Below, piece after piece: positions 45,001 through 53,906 of a DNA stretch of 64,000 bases (positions within the stretch are counted from its first letter, which is position 1; every line of letters starts with the position of its first letter). The stretch spans positions 239,305-303,304 of the forward strand of contig NZ_JAJTWT010000007.1 of NCBI RefSeq assembly GCF_021353235.1, given 5' to 3'. Source of the DNA: Pelomonas caseinilytica. Lineage in GTDB: Bacteria > Pseudomonadota > Gammaproteobacteria > Burkholderiales > Burkholderiaceae_C. The position numbers were made by a program, and so were the translations under genes. The notes beneath the pieces are model-generated. The model did not search any database. It saw only the letters and a list, made by a program, of their open reading frames with translations, and was not told where the DNA came from.

Positions 45001-45082
45001 CAAGGTCAACCCGAACTATCTGTCGCCGACCGACTTCCAGGAGGGTCGCTCCTTCCTGTTCACCGGTCGCTACGAGTTCTGA
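42068..45082 (+). CDS. TonB-dependent receptor with N-terminal carboxypeptidase-regulatory-like domain, paralogue 1
   Basis: 1004 aa from a TTG at 42068, chosen because GGAGG lies 6 nt upstream and a signal peptide begins there (cleavage near residue 32, AQAQS). A short carboxypeptidase-regulatory-like beta domain (33-105: AKAGATVSIVNLDTGLQRQATVEAGGSFTFSKLPPGRYRV) precedes the TonB-box-like ERIEISG, the plug (about 120-240) and an Oar/CarO-type barrel ending FTGRYEF. Ligand unknown. It shares layout and many motifs (ENGYYINGFDVTN, GYGAEYGRSLGGVVSVLTK) with the next gene, so the pair arose by duplication. Confidence 0.9.
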   Translation: MPTLHTPRSLVLRRSAVALAISLGFAGAAQAQSAEGSLFGQAKAGATVSIVNLDTGLQRQATVEAGGSFTFSKLPPGRYRVTSGGVTREVVVAIGSGTEVKLTVQEIERIEISGRAARSSIDVTSVESNTVFTAEQMRTIPVARNVDAVALLAPGAVKGDPGLGSGGLASFGGASVGENGYYINGFDVTNIRNFLSYANLPFDAVEQQQIKNGGYGAEYGRSLGGVVSVLTKRGGNEWKAGAAVYYAPDSFRTRDHNVADLDPEHPNSYTVFRNAWRKTDLSYTVYGGGPIIKDKLFVFALAEGRHDTEDRFRESTSTYQLENKPKGLLKLDWAITDNHSLEYTGITNKKKTTLTDYANAASYSTTHDGAGANSVQTEGADVNILKYTGSLTQDLTVSAMVGRVRNQQLTTTGARLAGQDCPVVLDTDTSEIGCWAKPFPGQPIRDPKAPPKDTDVRKAMRFDVEYVLGKHTLRGGYDAQTFDSVAGGGSDYSGGYYWRYFISASGTVNGVPNVVAPGGQYVRRRESTQTSGSYRVENTAVYLEDSWQMNRNWMLYGGLRSESFNNKNGDGISFVKKDNLLAPRLGFAWNVNGDSSLKVYGNLGRYYIPVASNTNIRATRGELFEQRFYTFTGRDPRTQAPLGLSAQDIGVPQIINDGKLPDPATVADTNLKPMNQDEFILGFQKALSREYTIGAKVIRRKINDGMDDFCGGYAQKNWALDNGYTDFDAGTLAPCMLLNPGRDVHLKMDLHSDGNLTAVTIPAKYFALAKYERTYNALELSLDKPFDGRWGFNATYTWSKSRGTAEGYVQSTLQQEDAGLTQDFDFGSFTDGSKGYLPNDRRHVLKAYGTFRVADDWRVGANLIVSSGRPISCIGFVPETVPDFVGPDGATGSGDYTSASSYYCVNPKTGKSELVPRGTRGRTPWTGQLDAQLAWTPKLGNGRLTLQVDIFNVLNSQRVTRVNEVADYSRATTSAIEGKVNPNYLSPTDFQEGRSFLFTGRYEF

Positions 45083-45432
45083 CCCCAAGCCCGGCGGCCG
45101 CGCCGAGGAGCATCAGCCTCCCCGGCGCCGTCGCTTGCATGGCTTGGCGCCAAGCCGCACGGGTCCAAGCCCCGCCTCAGCCGCAGATGTTGTCCGGCGA
45201 CAACATTGCCCGCGATGCCGTTCACAAGGCTTAACAGCGCCGATATCTTTACATTTCAATAACTTACCGCTGTTGCGGTCCCGGGTGTCAGGGGTCCCCC
45301 GTGTTAGCAAGCCGAGCCCATCCGGCTAGCGTGATGGTGTGACGGGGCGACTGATCGTGGTCCCTTAACTTTCGAACGCCCATGGCGCATCTGACCGGTC
45401 GCCTGGGCTCCCCTTTTATTTGGAGTTCTCAT
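45083..45432. other. 350-bp spacer with two palindromes and the promoter region of receptor paralogue 2
   Basis: No gene seen. GGCTTGGCGCCAAGCC (45141-45156) is a perfect 16-bp palindrome 59 nt after the upstream stop. ATGTTGTC-cggc-GACAACAT (45187-45206) is a perfect 8-bp-arm inverted repeat suited to a regulator. An AT-rich stretch (45236-45268) may hold the promoter. Just before the next start, CCCA.GGCG/CGCC.TGGG pairing followed by CTCCCCTTTT could be a leader hairpin. Confidence 0.6.
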
Positions 45433-48400
45433 ATGTTCCGACGCAACAGTGTTAATTTGGCGGCACTGATCGCCCTGGGCGCCGCGGTTGCCCCTCTGGC
45501 GTTGCTCGCGCCCCAAACGGCCCTCGCCCAGTCCAATGCGACCGGCAGCATCTATGGCGCCGTCACTGCAGGACCTGGCACCACCGTCGTCGTCGAAAAC
45601 CCCGCCACGGGCTTCAAGCGGACCGCCACGCCGGATGCCAACGGGCGCATCCAGGTCACGTCGCTCCCGGTGGGCGTCTATCGCGTCAGCCTCATGCGCG
45701 ATGGCAAGGCCATCAAGGTCCAGGAGGGTGTCGAAGTCCGGCTGGGCCAAGGTTCCGAAGTCTTCCTGACGACGGCCCTCGAAACGGTGACGGTCACTGC
45801 GCGTCGCAAGACGCTCGACGTGTCCAACGCCGACAGCGGCGCGACCTTCTCCGCCGCCCAACTCGACGCGCTGCCCACTGGCCGCAACCTGGCGGCCATC
45901 ATCGCGCTGGCCCCGAACACCACCAACGCCGACCCCCGCTATCCTGGTGGCGCCAGCATCGGCGGTGGCGCGGCCTCCGAGAACTCGTACTACATCAACG
46001 GCTTCCCGGTCACCAATCCGCTCAACCAGCTGGGTTCGTCCGAACTGCCCTTCGGTGCCATCGACCAGGCCCAGGTGCTCAACGGTGGCTTCGGCGCTGA
46101 ATTCGGCCGCTCCGTCGGCGGCGTGATCAGCATCATCACCAAGAGCGGCACGAACGAGTGGGAATACGGCGCCAGCGCCAGCACCCGTCCGGCGTCCTTC
46201 CGCCAGTCTTCGGTCGACCGCTATTACGCCAAGGTGGGCGTCGCTTCGACCGATGGCAAGCTGCGACTGCTCCGCCACAACAACTCGCTGACCGAAAACG
46301 TCGTCGGCGGCTATGTGGGCGGCCCCATCCTCAAGGATCGCCTGTTCATGTTCATTTCCGCCGAGCGGAAGATCCAGAACACCGAGTCGATCGACCCGAC
46401 CAACGGCAACACTTCCGTGGTGCTGACCTCCAAGACCAGCGGCTGGAACTCTGACCACGCCGTCACCGACCGTGTCCTGGGCAAGTTCGACCTGAACATC
46501 GCTGACGGCCACAAGCTGGACCTCACCCTGATCAAGGACACGCCCAAGCTGACCCGCACCGTGAAGGGCGTGGATCCCAGCACTGGCGTCCTCACCGGCA
46601 CGACGGATCACGTCGAGAAGTGGCAGAACGACGAGGACGGCCTGACCTCGTCGGGTGCCAACACCAGCATCCTGCGCTACATCGGCGAAATCACGAACGA
46701 TCTGACGATGACGGCCGTTGTCGGCCGCAGCGTCACGACCCGCAAGTCGTCGATCACCGGCAGCAACATCGGCGTCCCGTCGATCACGTTCGAGAATGGC
46801 GTGTCGTCGCAAGCCCCGGGCGTCAGCTACCCCGTGGCGAATACGTTCACCGGCCAGCTTTACCGTGACGGCAACAAGGACACCGTCAAGGGCCTGCGTC
46901 TGGACTTTGAGTACCGCCTGGGCGCTCACACGCTGAAGGCAGGTCTCGACGACAACAAGATGAGCACTCGCAACGGCGGCAAGGAGGCCCCTCCGCAAGG
47001 TCGGTCCATCCAGTACCGCAATCTGAGTCCTGCTGACACTGCGAACAAGAACTTCACGCTTTCCGATACCGGTTCGCAAGTCTTCTGGCTGGGCGATCCG
47101 GCTCACGGCGCCCTCGCCACCCAGGGCTTCTACGGCGTGGAGACCATCATCTCCACCGTCAGCAACGCCTACTCCAATCAGTCGGCCCAGTACATCGAAG
47201 ACAAGTACCAAGTCACCAAGAACCTGGTGCTGACCGCCGGCCTGCGCCGCGAGACGTACGAGAACCGCAACCAGGACGACGTCAGCTTCCTGAAGATCAG
47301 CAACCAGTACAACCCGCGCTTCTCCGCGGTGTGGGACGCCAAGGGCGACGCTTCGATGAAGGTGTTCGGCAGTGCCGGCCGCTACTCGATCCAGATCCCG
47401 ACGCTGATCGCCCTGCGCGGTGCGAACGGCTCGCTGTTCACCAGCCAAGCCTTCTCGTACACCGGCGTGGACGCGAACGGCCAGCCGGTCGGTCGCGCCA
47501 ACCTGACCACTGCGCACTCGAACAACAACGAGTACGGCCAAGCCAAGGACCCGCGCAGCGTCGCAGCGACCAACATGAAGCCCGCCTACCAGGACGAGCT
47601 GATGGTTGGCATCGAGAACGCCCTGCTGCCCGACCTCAACGGTGGCGTCAAGTTCACGTATCGCGCCCTGAAGAGCACGATCGACGACATGTGCGATCCG
47701 CGCGCGTTCATCAAGTACGCGGCCGATCACAACATCGACACCACGAACTGGGGTGGGTTTGCCTGCGCCTCGTTCAACCCGGGTCGCGCCAACTCGTTTG
47801 ACATCAATTACGCGGGCGACGGCAAGACCTACACCCGTGTGAACCTGTCGGCAGCTGAGCTGGGCTTCGACAAGCCCAAGCGCACCTACACGGCGCTGGA
47901 CTTCTTCCTGGAGCATCCGCTGCGCAACGGCTGGTACGGCAAGGTGACTTACACCTACTCGAAGAGCAAGGGCAACACGGAAGGCCAGACGCTGTCCGAC
48001 CGTGCCCAGCGCGACGTGTCGGCCACGATGACCTGGGACATGCCCGAGCTGATGGAGAACGCGTACGGCTACCTGCCGAACGACCGTCGTCACCAGCTGA
48101 AGGCCTACGGCTTTGTCAACCTCGGCAAGGAATGGCAAGTCGGCGGTGTGATGAGCTTCGAATCCGGCCGTCCGCGCAGCTGCCTGGGCACCTACCAGGG
48201 TGACCCGGCACACCTGCAGTCGATCAACGACAACGGCATCAACTATGGTTCGAACTACCACTACTGCTTCGGCAAGGCCTCGCCGCGCGGCACGGTGGGC
48301 AACCTGCCGAGCAACTCGCGCATCGACCTGAGCCTGACCTACAAGCCCGAAATCGTGCCTGGCCTGGCTGTCACCGCCGAAGTCTTCAACCTCAACAACA

Positions 48401-48534
48401 ACCAGACCGTCCTGGCCGTTGAAGAGCGTGGCGAGACGAACTCGGGCGCTCGTCGCAACATCTATGAGCTGCCTGTCGGCAATGCGGCTCCGCGCAACAT
48501 GCGCTTCTCGGTGACCTACAACAAGCCGTTCTGA
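45433..48534 (+). CDS. TonB-dependent receptor with N-terminal carboxypeptidase-regulatory-like domain, paralogue 2
   Basis: 1033 aa from the ATG at 45433, where the signal peptide begins (MFRRNSVNLAALI, cleavage near ALAQS). The regulatory-like domain (about 38-105) is followed by a clear TonB box ETVTVTA, the plug with ENSYYINGFPVTN and FGAEFGRSVGGVISIITK, and a barrel ending SVTYNKPF. It follows paralogue 1 in the same direction but across a 350-bp spacer, and a strong terminator ends it. Base composition and codon use are slightly less GC-extreme than in neighbours, as often seen in highly expressed surface receptors. Ligand unknown. Confidence 0.92.
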   Translation: MFRRNSVNLAALIALGAAVAPLALLAPQTALAQSNATGSIYGAVTAGPGTTVVVENPATGFKRTATPDANGRIQVTSLPVGVYRVSLMRDGKAIKVQEGVEVRLGQGSEVFLTTALETVTVTARRKTLDVSNADSGATFSAAQLDALPTGRNLAAIIALAPNTTNADPRYPGGASIGGGAASENSYYINGFPVTNPLNQLGSSELPFGAIDQAQVLNGGFGAEFGRSVGGVISIITKSGTNEWEYGASASTRPASFRQSSVDRYYAKVGVASTDGKLRLLRHNNSLTENVVGGYVGGPILKDRLFMFISAERKIQNTESIDPTNGNTSVVLTSKTSGWNSDHAVTDRVLGKFDLNIADGHKLDLTLIKDTPKLTRTVKGVDPSTGVLTGTTDHVEKWQNDEDGLTSSGANTSILRYIGEITNDLTMTAVVGRSVTTRKSSITGSNIGVPSITFENGVSSQAPGVSYPVANTFTGQLYRDGNKDTVKGLRLDFEYRLGAHTLKAGLDDNKMSTRNGGKEAPPQGRSIQYRNLSPADTANKNFTLSDTGSQVFWLGDPAHGALATQGFYGVETIISTVSNAYSNQSAQYIEDKYQVTKNLVLTAGLRRETYENRNQDDVSFLKISNQYNPRFSAVWDAKGDASMKVFGSAGRYSIQIPTLIALRGANGSLFTSQAFSYTGVDANGQPVGRANLTTAHSNNNEYGQAKDPRSVAATNMKPAYQDELMVGIENALLPDLNGGVKFTYRALKSTIDDMCDPRAFIKYAADHNIDTTNWGGFACASFNPGRANSFDINYAGDGKTYTRVNLSAAELGFDKPKRTYTALDFFLEHPLRNGWYGKVTYTYSKSKGNTEGQTLSDRAQRDVSATMTWDMPELMENAYGYLPNDRRHQLKAYGFVNLGKEWQVGGVMSFESGRPRSCLGTYQGDPAHLQSINDNGINYGSNYHYCFGKASPRGTVGNLPSNSRIDLSLTYKPEIVPGLAVTAEVFNLNNNQTVLAVEERGETNSGARRNIYELPVGNAAPRNMRFSVTYNKPF

Positions 48535-48555
48535 CGCGCTCAGTTGGCATTGTTC

Positions 48556-48582
48556 AAGGGCGGCCTGTTGGCCGCCCTTTTT
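48556..48582 (+). terminator. Strong Rho-independent terminator after receptor paralogue 2
   Basis: AAGGGCGGCC (48556-48565) and GGCCGCCCTT (48570-48579) form a 10-bp stem with a TGTT loop, and the stem runs into five T at 48578-48582. Confidence 0.92.
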
Positions 48583-48611
48583 CGTTGGCCTTCCGTTACG
48601 AGCTTTCTTCG

Positions 48612-49058
48612 ATGCGCAATTCCTTGATCGTCCTGTCCGCCGCCGCCCTGCTGCCCGCACCCGTGCTCGCCCAGGACTCCCTCCAAGGCTGCCGCGCGCT
48701 CGCCGACACCGCCCGTCGCCTGGCCTGCTACGACACCCTGGCCGATGCCGCACGGCCCGCCGTCGCGCTGCTGCCGGCCTCGGCTCCCAGCCCCGAGGCG
48801 GCCTTCGGCCTGCCCGAGTCCCGCCGCCCCGACAGCATCGATGCCGTGCGCTCCGCCGTCGGTCCGCACTTTGCCGGATGGGGCCCCAACTCGCGCATTC
48901 GGCTCGACAACGGCCAAGTCTGGCAGGTGGTGGATGGCAGCTCGGTGGTGGTGTCCGAAGGCGCCCGGGCGGTCACCGTCAAGCGCGGGGCCCTGGGCTC
49001 CTTCCTCCTGGACATCGAAGGCCTCAAGACTTCGCCGCGGGTGCGGCGCGTCGAATGA
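48612..49058 (+). CDS. Small exported protein with a CRALADxxxRLACYD motif, unknown function
   Basis: 148 aa with a signal peptide (1-20, PVLAQ). The mature start DSLQGCRALADTARRLACYDTLA resembles a short disulfide-containing module seen in many small periplasmic proteins of proteobacteria. The C-terminal half (LDNGQVWQVVDGSSVVV... VKRGALGSFLLDIEG) looks like a small beta domain. Start at 48612 is set by the signal peptide. It stands between a terminator and the convergent TPR/oxygenase gene, 6 nt from that stop. No function can be assigned. Confidence 0.75.
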   Translation: MRNSLIVLSAAALLPAPVLAQDSLQGCRALADTARRLACYDTLADAARPAVALLPASAPSPEAAFGLPESRRPDSIDAVRSAVGPHFAGWGPNSRIRLDNGQVWQVVDGSSVVVSEGARAVTVKRGALGSFLLDIEGLKTSPRVRRVE

Positions 49059-49064
49059 AGTCCC

Positions 49065-50882
49065 TCAGGCCGGCACGACGTCGAACGCGACGGTGAGGCG
49101 GAAGGCGTCGTCCTCGAACGGCAGGGTGCCGTGCCAGAGGTAGGACGGAAAGAGCAGCAGCCGGCCGGGCCTGGGCGCCTCGAAGCGCCACGGCGGGAAG
49201 GCCTCCCGCGCCGGTTCCGGCAGGGCGGGCTCGCCGAACTGGATCCAGCCGGCATGCGTGCTGGAAGCCAGCGCCGAAGGCGGCGCGGCGACGTAGTAGC
49301 AGCTGCTCAGCCAACCGTGGCCGTGGATATGCCGGGTGTGGAAGCCACCCCGCCGCAGCCGGGAACTCCAGCTGTCCGCGAAGCGCCATGCACCCGTGCG
49401 CCGCCCGAAGAGCGGGTGCGTGGGGTCCTCGGGGCGCGTCGCCAGCCAGGCGCCGATCGCATCTTCGATCCGCCCGCGCAGGGCGCTGACCAGCGGCAGG
49501 TCCAGGTCGAACAGATGCCCGCGGGTCTGCGTGCCCTCGCGCAGGGTCTGGTCGATGGGCGCGACGGCATCGGTGTGCAGCCCGGCCAGTTCCTGCGCCA
49601 GCGCGGCATTGAAGCTCTCGATGTCGGCAAAGCCCTCGGGCGGCGCCAGGTCGACCATGCCGATGACGGTGTCGGGGTCGTGCAGCCAGGCGTCGCGCGG
49701 GTCGCCCCGCAGTCGCCAGCCCAGGCCGGCCAACGCGATGGCGAGCTGGTCGTGCGGCGCGAGGGCGAGCGCCCGCTCCGCCAGGGCCAGGGCCTCGCCG
49801 TCGTGGCCGCCGGCGTACAGGCTCTGGGCGGCACTGGTCAGCAGGCGCACATCCTCGGGAGCCTGCTCGACCGCGCGCCGGTGCGCCTCTCGCGCCTCGG
49901 CATGCCGGCCCATGCGGCACAGCGCCTGGCCGAGGCCGTCGGCATGCGCAGCAGCCCGCGGTGCCAGGCGCGCCGCATCGCCGTAGGCCTGCAATGCCGC
50001 CTCGGTCCGGCCGGCCTTGAGGTAGAGCAGTCCGAGCAATGAAGGCGGCAGGTCCGACGCGGGCGCCTGCTGCTGTGCATGCAGCAGTTCTGCATCGAAG
50101 CCCGCATGCCCCAGCGCCCAACGCAGGCGGGCGAGGTCGTAGAGGCCGAGGGCGTGCAGGGGGGCCCGGGCCAGCGCCTGGCGGTAGGCCGCGACGGCGG
50201 CCTCGCCACGCCCGAGGGCCTGCAGCGTGTTGCCGAGGTTGTAGTGGGCGTCCGCCGCGTCCAGGCCCAGGGCGAGCGCCGCTTCGTGAGCGGCCAGGGC
50301 CTGCGCATGGCGCCCGCGCCGGTGCAGCACGACGCCGAGGTTGTGATGCAGGCTGGCGCGCCGCGGCTCCAGGCCGAGGGCGGCGCCCAGCGTCTGCTCG
50401 GCGGCGTCCAGGTCGCCGCACTCTTCCTGCAGCATGGCCTGCAACTGCAGGACGTCGACATCCTCCGGGGCCAGGCCCGCCGTCTCGCTGGCCACCTGCA
50501 GGGCCGCCGCCCGCTGCCCCAGGTCGCGCAGCAACCGGGCCAGGTGATAGCGCGGCGCCGCCCAGCCGGCGTGCCGGTCGGCCGCCTGGGCGAAGGCATG
50601 GGCGGCGTCGCCGGGGCGCTGCAGCATCTCCAGCACCTGGGCGCGCGCGAACCAGACGCGCGGCTGGCCTGCGTCGCCCTGCAGCGAACGGCCGAAGGCC
50701 GCCTCGGCCTCGGCCCAGCGCTGCTGCTGGGCGGCGATCTGCCCCAGGGCCGCATGGGCGCGCGGCGAATGGGGATCGCGCCGCAGCACCTCGCCCAGCA
50801 GCGGCCCGGCGGCCTGCGGCTGGCCGGCCGCCAGCGCACGCAGGGCCTGGTCCAGCAGGGCTGCGGCACCGGGCTCAGGCAT
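49065..50882 (-). CDS. TPR protein with C-terminal 2OG-Fe(II) oxygenase domain
   Basis: 605 aa from the ATG at 50882 (a GTG 42 nt upstream is possible). Residues 1-380 are about ten tetratricopeptide repeats with strong Ala/Leu/Gly periodicity. The C-terminal 220 residues fit the putative 2OG-Fe(II) oxygenase group (TIGR02466-like): SWSSRLRRGGFHTRHIHGHGWLSSCYYV with candidate iron ligands His/His, and GRLLLFPSYLWHGTLPF with the distal histidine. Such fusions probably hydroxylate a protein or peptide held by the repeats. No signal peptide, so cytoplasmic. Substrate unknown. Confidence 0.82.
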   Translation of the reverse strand: MPEPGAAALLDQALRALAAGQPQAAGPLLGEVLRRDPHSPRAHAALGQIAAQQQRWAEAEAAFGRSLQGDAGQPRVWFARAQVLEMLQRPGDAAHAFAQAADRHAGWAAPRYHLARLLRDLGQRAAALQVASETAGLAPEDVDVLQLQAMLQEECGDLDAAEQTLGAALGLEPRRASLHHNLGVVLHRRGRHAQALAAHEAALALGLDAADAHYNLGNTLQALGRGEAAVAAYRQALARAPLHALGLYDLARLRWALGHAGFDAELLHAQQQAPASDLPPSLLGLLYLKAGRTEAALQAYGDAARLAPRAAAHADGLGQALCRMGRHAEAREAHRRAVEQAPEDVRLLTSAAQSLYAGGHDGEALALAERALALAPHDQLAIALAGLGWRLRGDPRDAWLHDPDTVIGMVDLAPPEGFADIESFNAALAQELAGLHTDAVAPIDQTLREGTQTRGHLFDLDLPLVSALRGRIEDAIGAWLATRPEDPTHPLFGRRTGAWRFADSWSSRLRRGGFHTRHIHGHGWLSSCYYVAAPPSALASSTHAGWIQFGEPALPEPAREAFPPWRFEAPRPGRLLLFPSYLWHGTLPFEDDAFRLTVAFDVVPA

Positions 50883-50981
50883 GGCGGTCTCGAGGCATGG
50901 CGAAATTGTGGCGACGTGGCTCACCCGCGGAAAAACGGGCCCCGCAGGGCCCGTGCTTGCCGGTGCGCCGTCGCGGGCCGC

Positions 50982-53906
50982 TCAGAAGCTGGCCGTGAGG
51001 GCCGCCGTGTAACGGCGGCCGATGACGTCGTAGGCGCTCGGGAAGGTGTTGCCGTAGTTGGACGCACCCGGTCCGATGCCCGTGCCGACGATGGGCGGCT
51101 GCTTGTCGAACAGGTTGTTGATGGTGACCGAGACGCGCAGGTTCTTCAGCACCTGGTAGCCGACGTTGAGGTCGAAGTAGTTCACGTCGGGGATGCTCTC
51201 GTAGCTCTTCACGAACTTGCCGGCCACGTTGTTGGCCGCCCCGGTCGTCTGCACCGTCGACTCGCCGATGTAGCGCCAGGCCAGGCCCACCGTCCAGTCG
51301 TTGTACGTCCAGGTGGTGCGCTGGTTGAAGCGACGCCTGGTGTAGGGCGTGCCCACGTCGATGCCGTAGTGGCCGGCATACCCGATGGTGTCCAGCACCG
51401 GCAGCGCCTTGTAGTCGGCCTTGTCCAGCAGGCTGAGCTGCAGGCCGAAGTCGAGGCGGCCGGCATCCAGCCCGATGGCCTTGAGCATGAAGCGGTAGTT
51501 CATGCCCACGTCCACGCCCGAGAACACCAGCAGGCCCTGGTTGGACGACTGGGTGTTGATGCCGCTGAAGCCCGTGCCGCTCAGGCCGCCGCTGGTCGGG
51601 TTGCGGGCGATCAGCTGGCAGAAGGCGTTGAGGCTGTAGCCGGGGTTGCGCAGCGGGTTGTAGCAGCTGTCCACCACCTGGCCGGCCGTCGGCGCGGTGA
51701 TGGCGTCGGTGACCTTGATGCGCCAGTAGTCCAGGGTCGCCGAGAAGGCCGTGTTGACCGGCTCCCAGACCAGGCCGATGGTGGTGGTGTCGGCCTTCTC
51801 AGGCCCGAGGTTGGGGTTGCCGCCGCTGGTGTTGGCGGCCTGGCTGGCCGAGGGGTTGGGCACGAAGCCGATCTGCCCGGTGGGCACGCCCGTCTGCTGG
51901 CAGAGGTTGGTCAGGGTGCCGGCCTTGCCGGCATCGGCGGCATTGATGGCCGTGCCCTTGCAGGGGTCGGCGCTGACCGTCGCCAGGCCGGTCACCACCG
52001 GCGCATACAGCTCGTTCACGTTCGGCGCCCGGGTGGCGCGCTGCTGTTCGCCGCGGAAGCGCAGACCCCGCACCGGCGACCAGTCCAGCCCGGCCTTCCA
52101 GCTGTTGTAGGTCTTGCTGGTCACGGCCGTCTTGAAGTCGGTGTCGCGGTAACCGAGGCCGACGTTGAGGCTGTGCACGAACGGGAGGTCCTGGGCCAGC
52201 GGCAGGTTGGCCTCCACAAAGGCCTCCTTGAACTTGATCACGCCCGAGCGGTCAGGCGTGGGCGAGCCGCTGCCCAGCAGCTCGCCCTGGGTCTGAACGA
52301 CGTTGTCGGAGGCGTTGCCGCCGGTGACCTTGCGGTCCTCGTAGCCCAGGGCCAGGCTCAGCGGGTTGCGGGCGAAGGGGCTCTTGAGCACACCGACCTC
52401 GCCGCTCACCGAAGCGGCCAGGATGCGCTGGTCCACCCGCGTCGTCTGGAAGGTCGGGATGGCCGCGAAGGCCAGCATCTCCGGCGTGATGGAGCCCGGC
52501 TGGCCGAACACGTTCAGCGGCACGCAGCCGCCGGTCGTGACGGAGCAGCTGGTGGTGTTGAAAGCGCGCAGGGCCTGCTGGACCTTGCTGCGGGAGAAGC
52601 CGTTGCCGGTGGTGAGCTGCTGGTCGGCCCGGCCGCTTTGGTAGTAGGCGTCGTAGCTCCAGCCGTCCAGCAGCGGCACGTCGCCGCGCAGGCCGGCGGT
52701 GTACTGCGAGGAGGTGTTGTCGTAGTTGTAGACCCGCGGTCCGGCCTCGACGAAGCGGCGGCCGATCAGCATGTTGATCTCGGTCGTGCCGGCGGCACCG
52801 GCCACGCAATTGGCCGCGGCGATGCCGTAGGCGGCGCACAGCTGGGTGCGCAGGGCCGGCGTGATGTAGGGGTTGCCGATGGGCACCGCGAAGGACTGAA
52901 GGAAGGTCCCCGACGGCGCCAGGTTCAGCGTCACCAGGCTGCGGTTGTGGAAGAAGTCGCCGTAGACCTCGAGGTTGTCGTTGACGCGGTAATAGGCCAG
53001 GGCCGTCGCCTGGGTGCGATCCAGCGGCGTCTCGAAGTAGTTGGGCGGGTTGGTGTTGTAGCCGTCGGGCGGCGTCGTGCCGTCGCCCGCGCGCAGCAGG
53101 CCGGTGGCGGGGTCGATGACGCGGTCGCCGGACAGCGTCGCGCTCGCCGGCGCCGGGAACTGGAAGACCGCCGGCGCGGCCGTCTGCGAATAGCCGCCCG
53201 GCAGGCCGGTGCGCGATGAAATGACCGTACCGGCGTAATTGCGGTCGCCCAGGCGGACCGGCTCCGTGCGGGTGGAACCGACGTGCAGCACGACGTTGCC
53301 GCGCCCATCCGACAGGTTGGCGCCGACGGTGAGGTCGTTCTTGTAGCGCTTGCCGTCGCCGCGGCTGGTGGTGCTGTAGAGCGTCGTGGCCTCGATGCCG
53401 GAGAAATTGCGCTTGGTGACGAAATTGACAACGCCGGCCACGGCATCGGCACCGTAGACCGCCGACGCGCCGCCCGTGACGAGGTCGACCCGCTCCAGCA
53501 GCGACACCGGCACCGCATTCGTGTCCACCGTCCCGGTCAGCGTCGCCGGCACGAAGCGGCGGCCGTTGATCAGCACCAGGGTGCGGTTGGAGCCCAGGCC
53601 GCGCAGGTCGATGGAGGCCGTGCCGTTGGAGCCGTTGTTGATGCTCGGGCCGATGGCCGGGTAGGCCGCGGGCAGGCCGCGCAGCAGTTCCTCCACCGCC
53701 ACGGGCTGCTTGATGCTCATGTCCTCCTTGCCCACCGAGAGGATGGGGCTGCTGGACTCGGCGCCCACGGACTTGATGCGCGAACCGGTGATCTCGATGC
53801 GCTCGAGCTTCTGCGTGTCGCCCTCCTGGGCGTGGGCGGCACCCATGGCGCCCAGCGTGCCGATCATGGCGAGCGCCGCGGCGCTGCGCACATTGCGTTT
53901 GAACAT
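50982..53906 (-). CDS. TonB-dependent outer-membrane receptor
   Basis: 974 aa from the ATG at 53906 (AGGAGC site), with signal peptide 1-26 (GAAHAQ). TonB box LERIEITGSRI, plug (about 45-170: PVAVEELLRGLPAAYPAIGPSINNGSNGTASIDLRGLGSNRTLVLINGRRFVP) and a barrel ending ALTASF. The GSNRTLVLINGRR wording marks the common iron-siderophore/oligopeptide-like group of large receptors, but substrate cannot be told. It is distant from the two tandem receptors in sequence. Single gene, divergent from a flavoprotein across 349 bp. Confidence 0.9.
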   Translation of the reverse strand: MFKRNVRSAAALAMIGTLGAMGAAHAQEGDTQKLERIEITGSRIKSVGAESSSPILSVGKEDMSIKQPVAVEELLRGLPAAYPAIGPSINNGSNGTASIDLRGLGSNRTLVLINGRRFVPATLTGTVDTNAVPVSLLERVDLVTGGASAVYGADAVAGVVNFVTKRNFSGIEATTLYSTTSRGDGKRYKNDLTVGANLSDGRGNVVLHVGSTRTEPVRLGDRNYAGTVISSRTGLPGGYSQTAAPAVFQFPAPASATLSGDRVIDPATGLLRAGDGTTPPDGYNTNPPNYFETPLDRTQATALAYYRVNDNLEVYGDFFHNRSLVTLNLAPSGTFLQSFAVPIGNPYITPALRTQLCAAYGIAAANCVAGAAGTTEINMLIGRRFVEAGPRVYNYDNTSSQYTAGLRGDVPLLDGWSYDAYYQSGRADQQLTTGNGFSRSKVQQALRAFNTTSCSVTTGGCVPLNVFGQPGSITPEMLAFAAIPTFQTTRVDQRILAASVSGEVGVLKSPFARNPLSLALGYEDRKVTGGNASDNVVQTQGELLGSGSPTPDRSGVIKFKEAFVEANLPLAQDLPFVHSLNVGLGYRDTDFKTAVTSKTYNSWKAGLDWSPVRGLRFRGEQQRATRAPNVNELYAPVVTGLATVSADPCKGTAINAADAGKAGTLTNLCQQTGVPTGQIGFVPNPSASQAANTSGGNPNLGPEKADTTTIGLVWEPVNTAFSATLDYWRIKVTDAITAPTAGQVVDSCYNPLRNPGYSLNAFCQLIARNPTSGGLSGTGFSGINTQSSNQGLLVFSGVDVGMNYRFMLKAIGLDAGRLDFGLQLSLLDKADYKALPVLDTIGYAGHYGIDVGTPYTRRRFNQRTTWTYNDWTVGLAWRYIGESTVQTTGAANNVAGKFVKSYESIPDVNYFDLNVGYQVLKNLRVSVTINNLFDKQPPIVGTGIGPGASNYGNTFPSAYDVIGRRYTAALTASF

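Noticed and set aside
45304..48753. An 1149-codon open frame on the minus strand
   Set aside because: Antisense to receptor paralogue 2, with low-complexity Val/Gly/Arg/Asp composition and no start signal.
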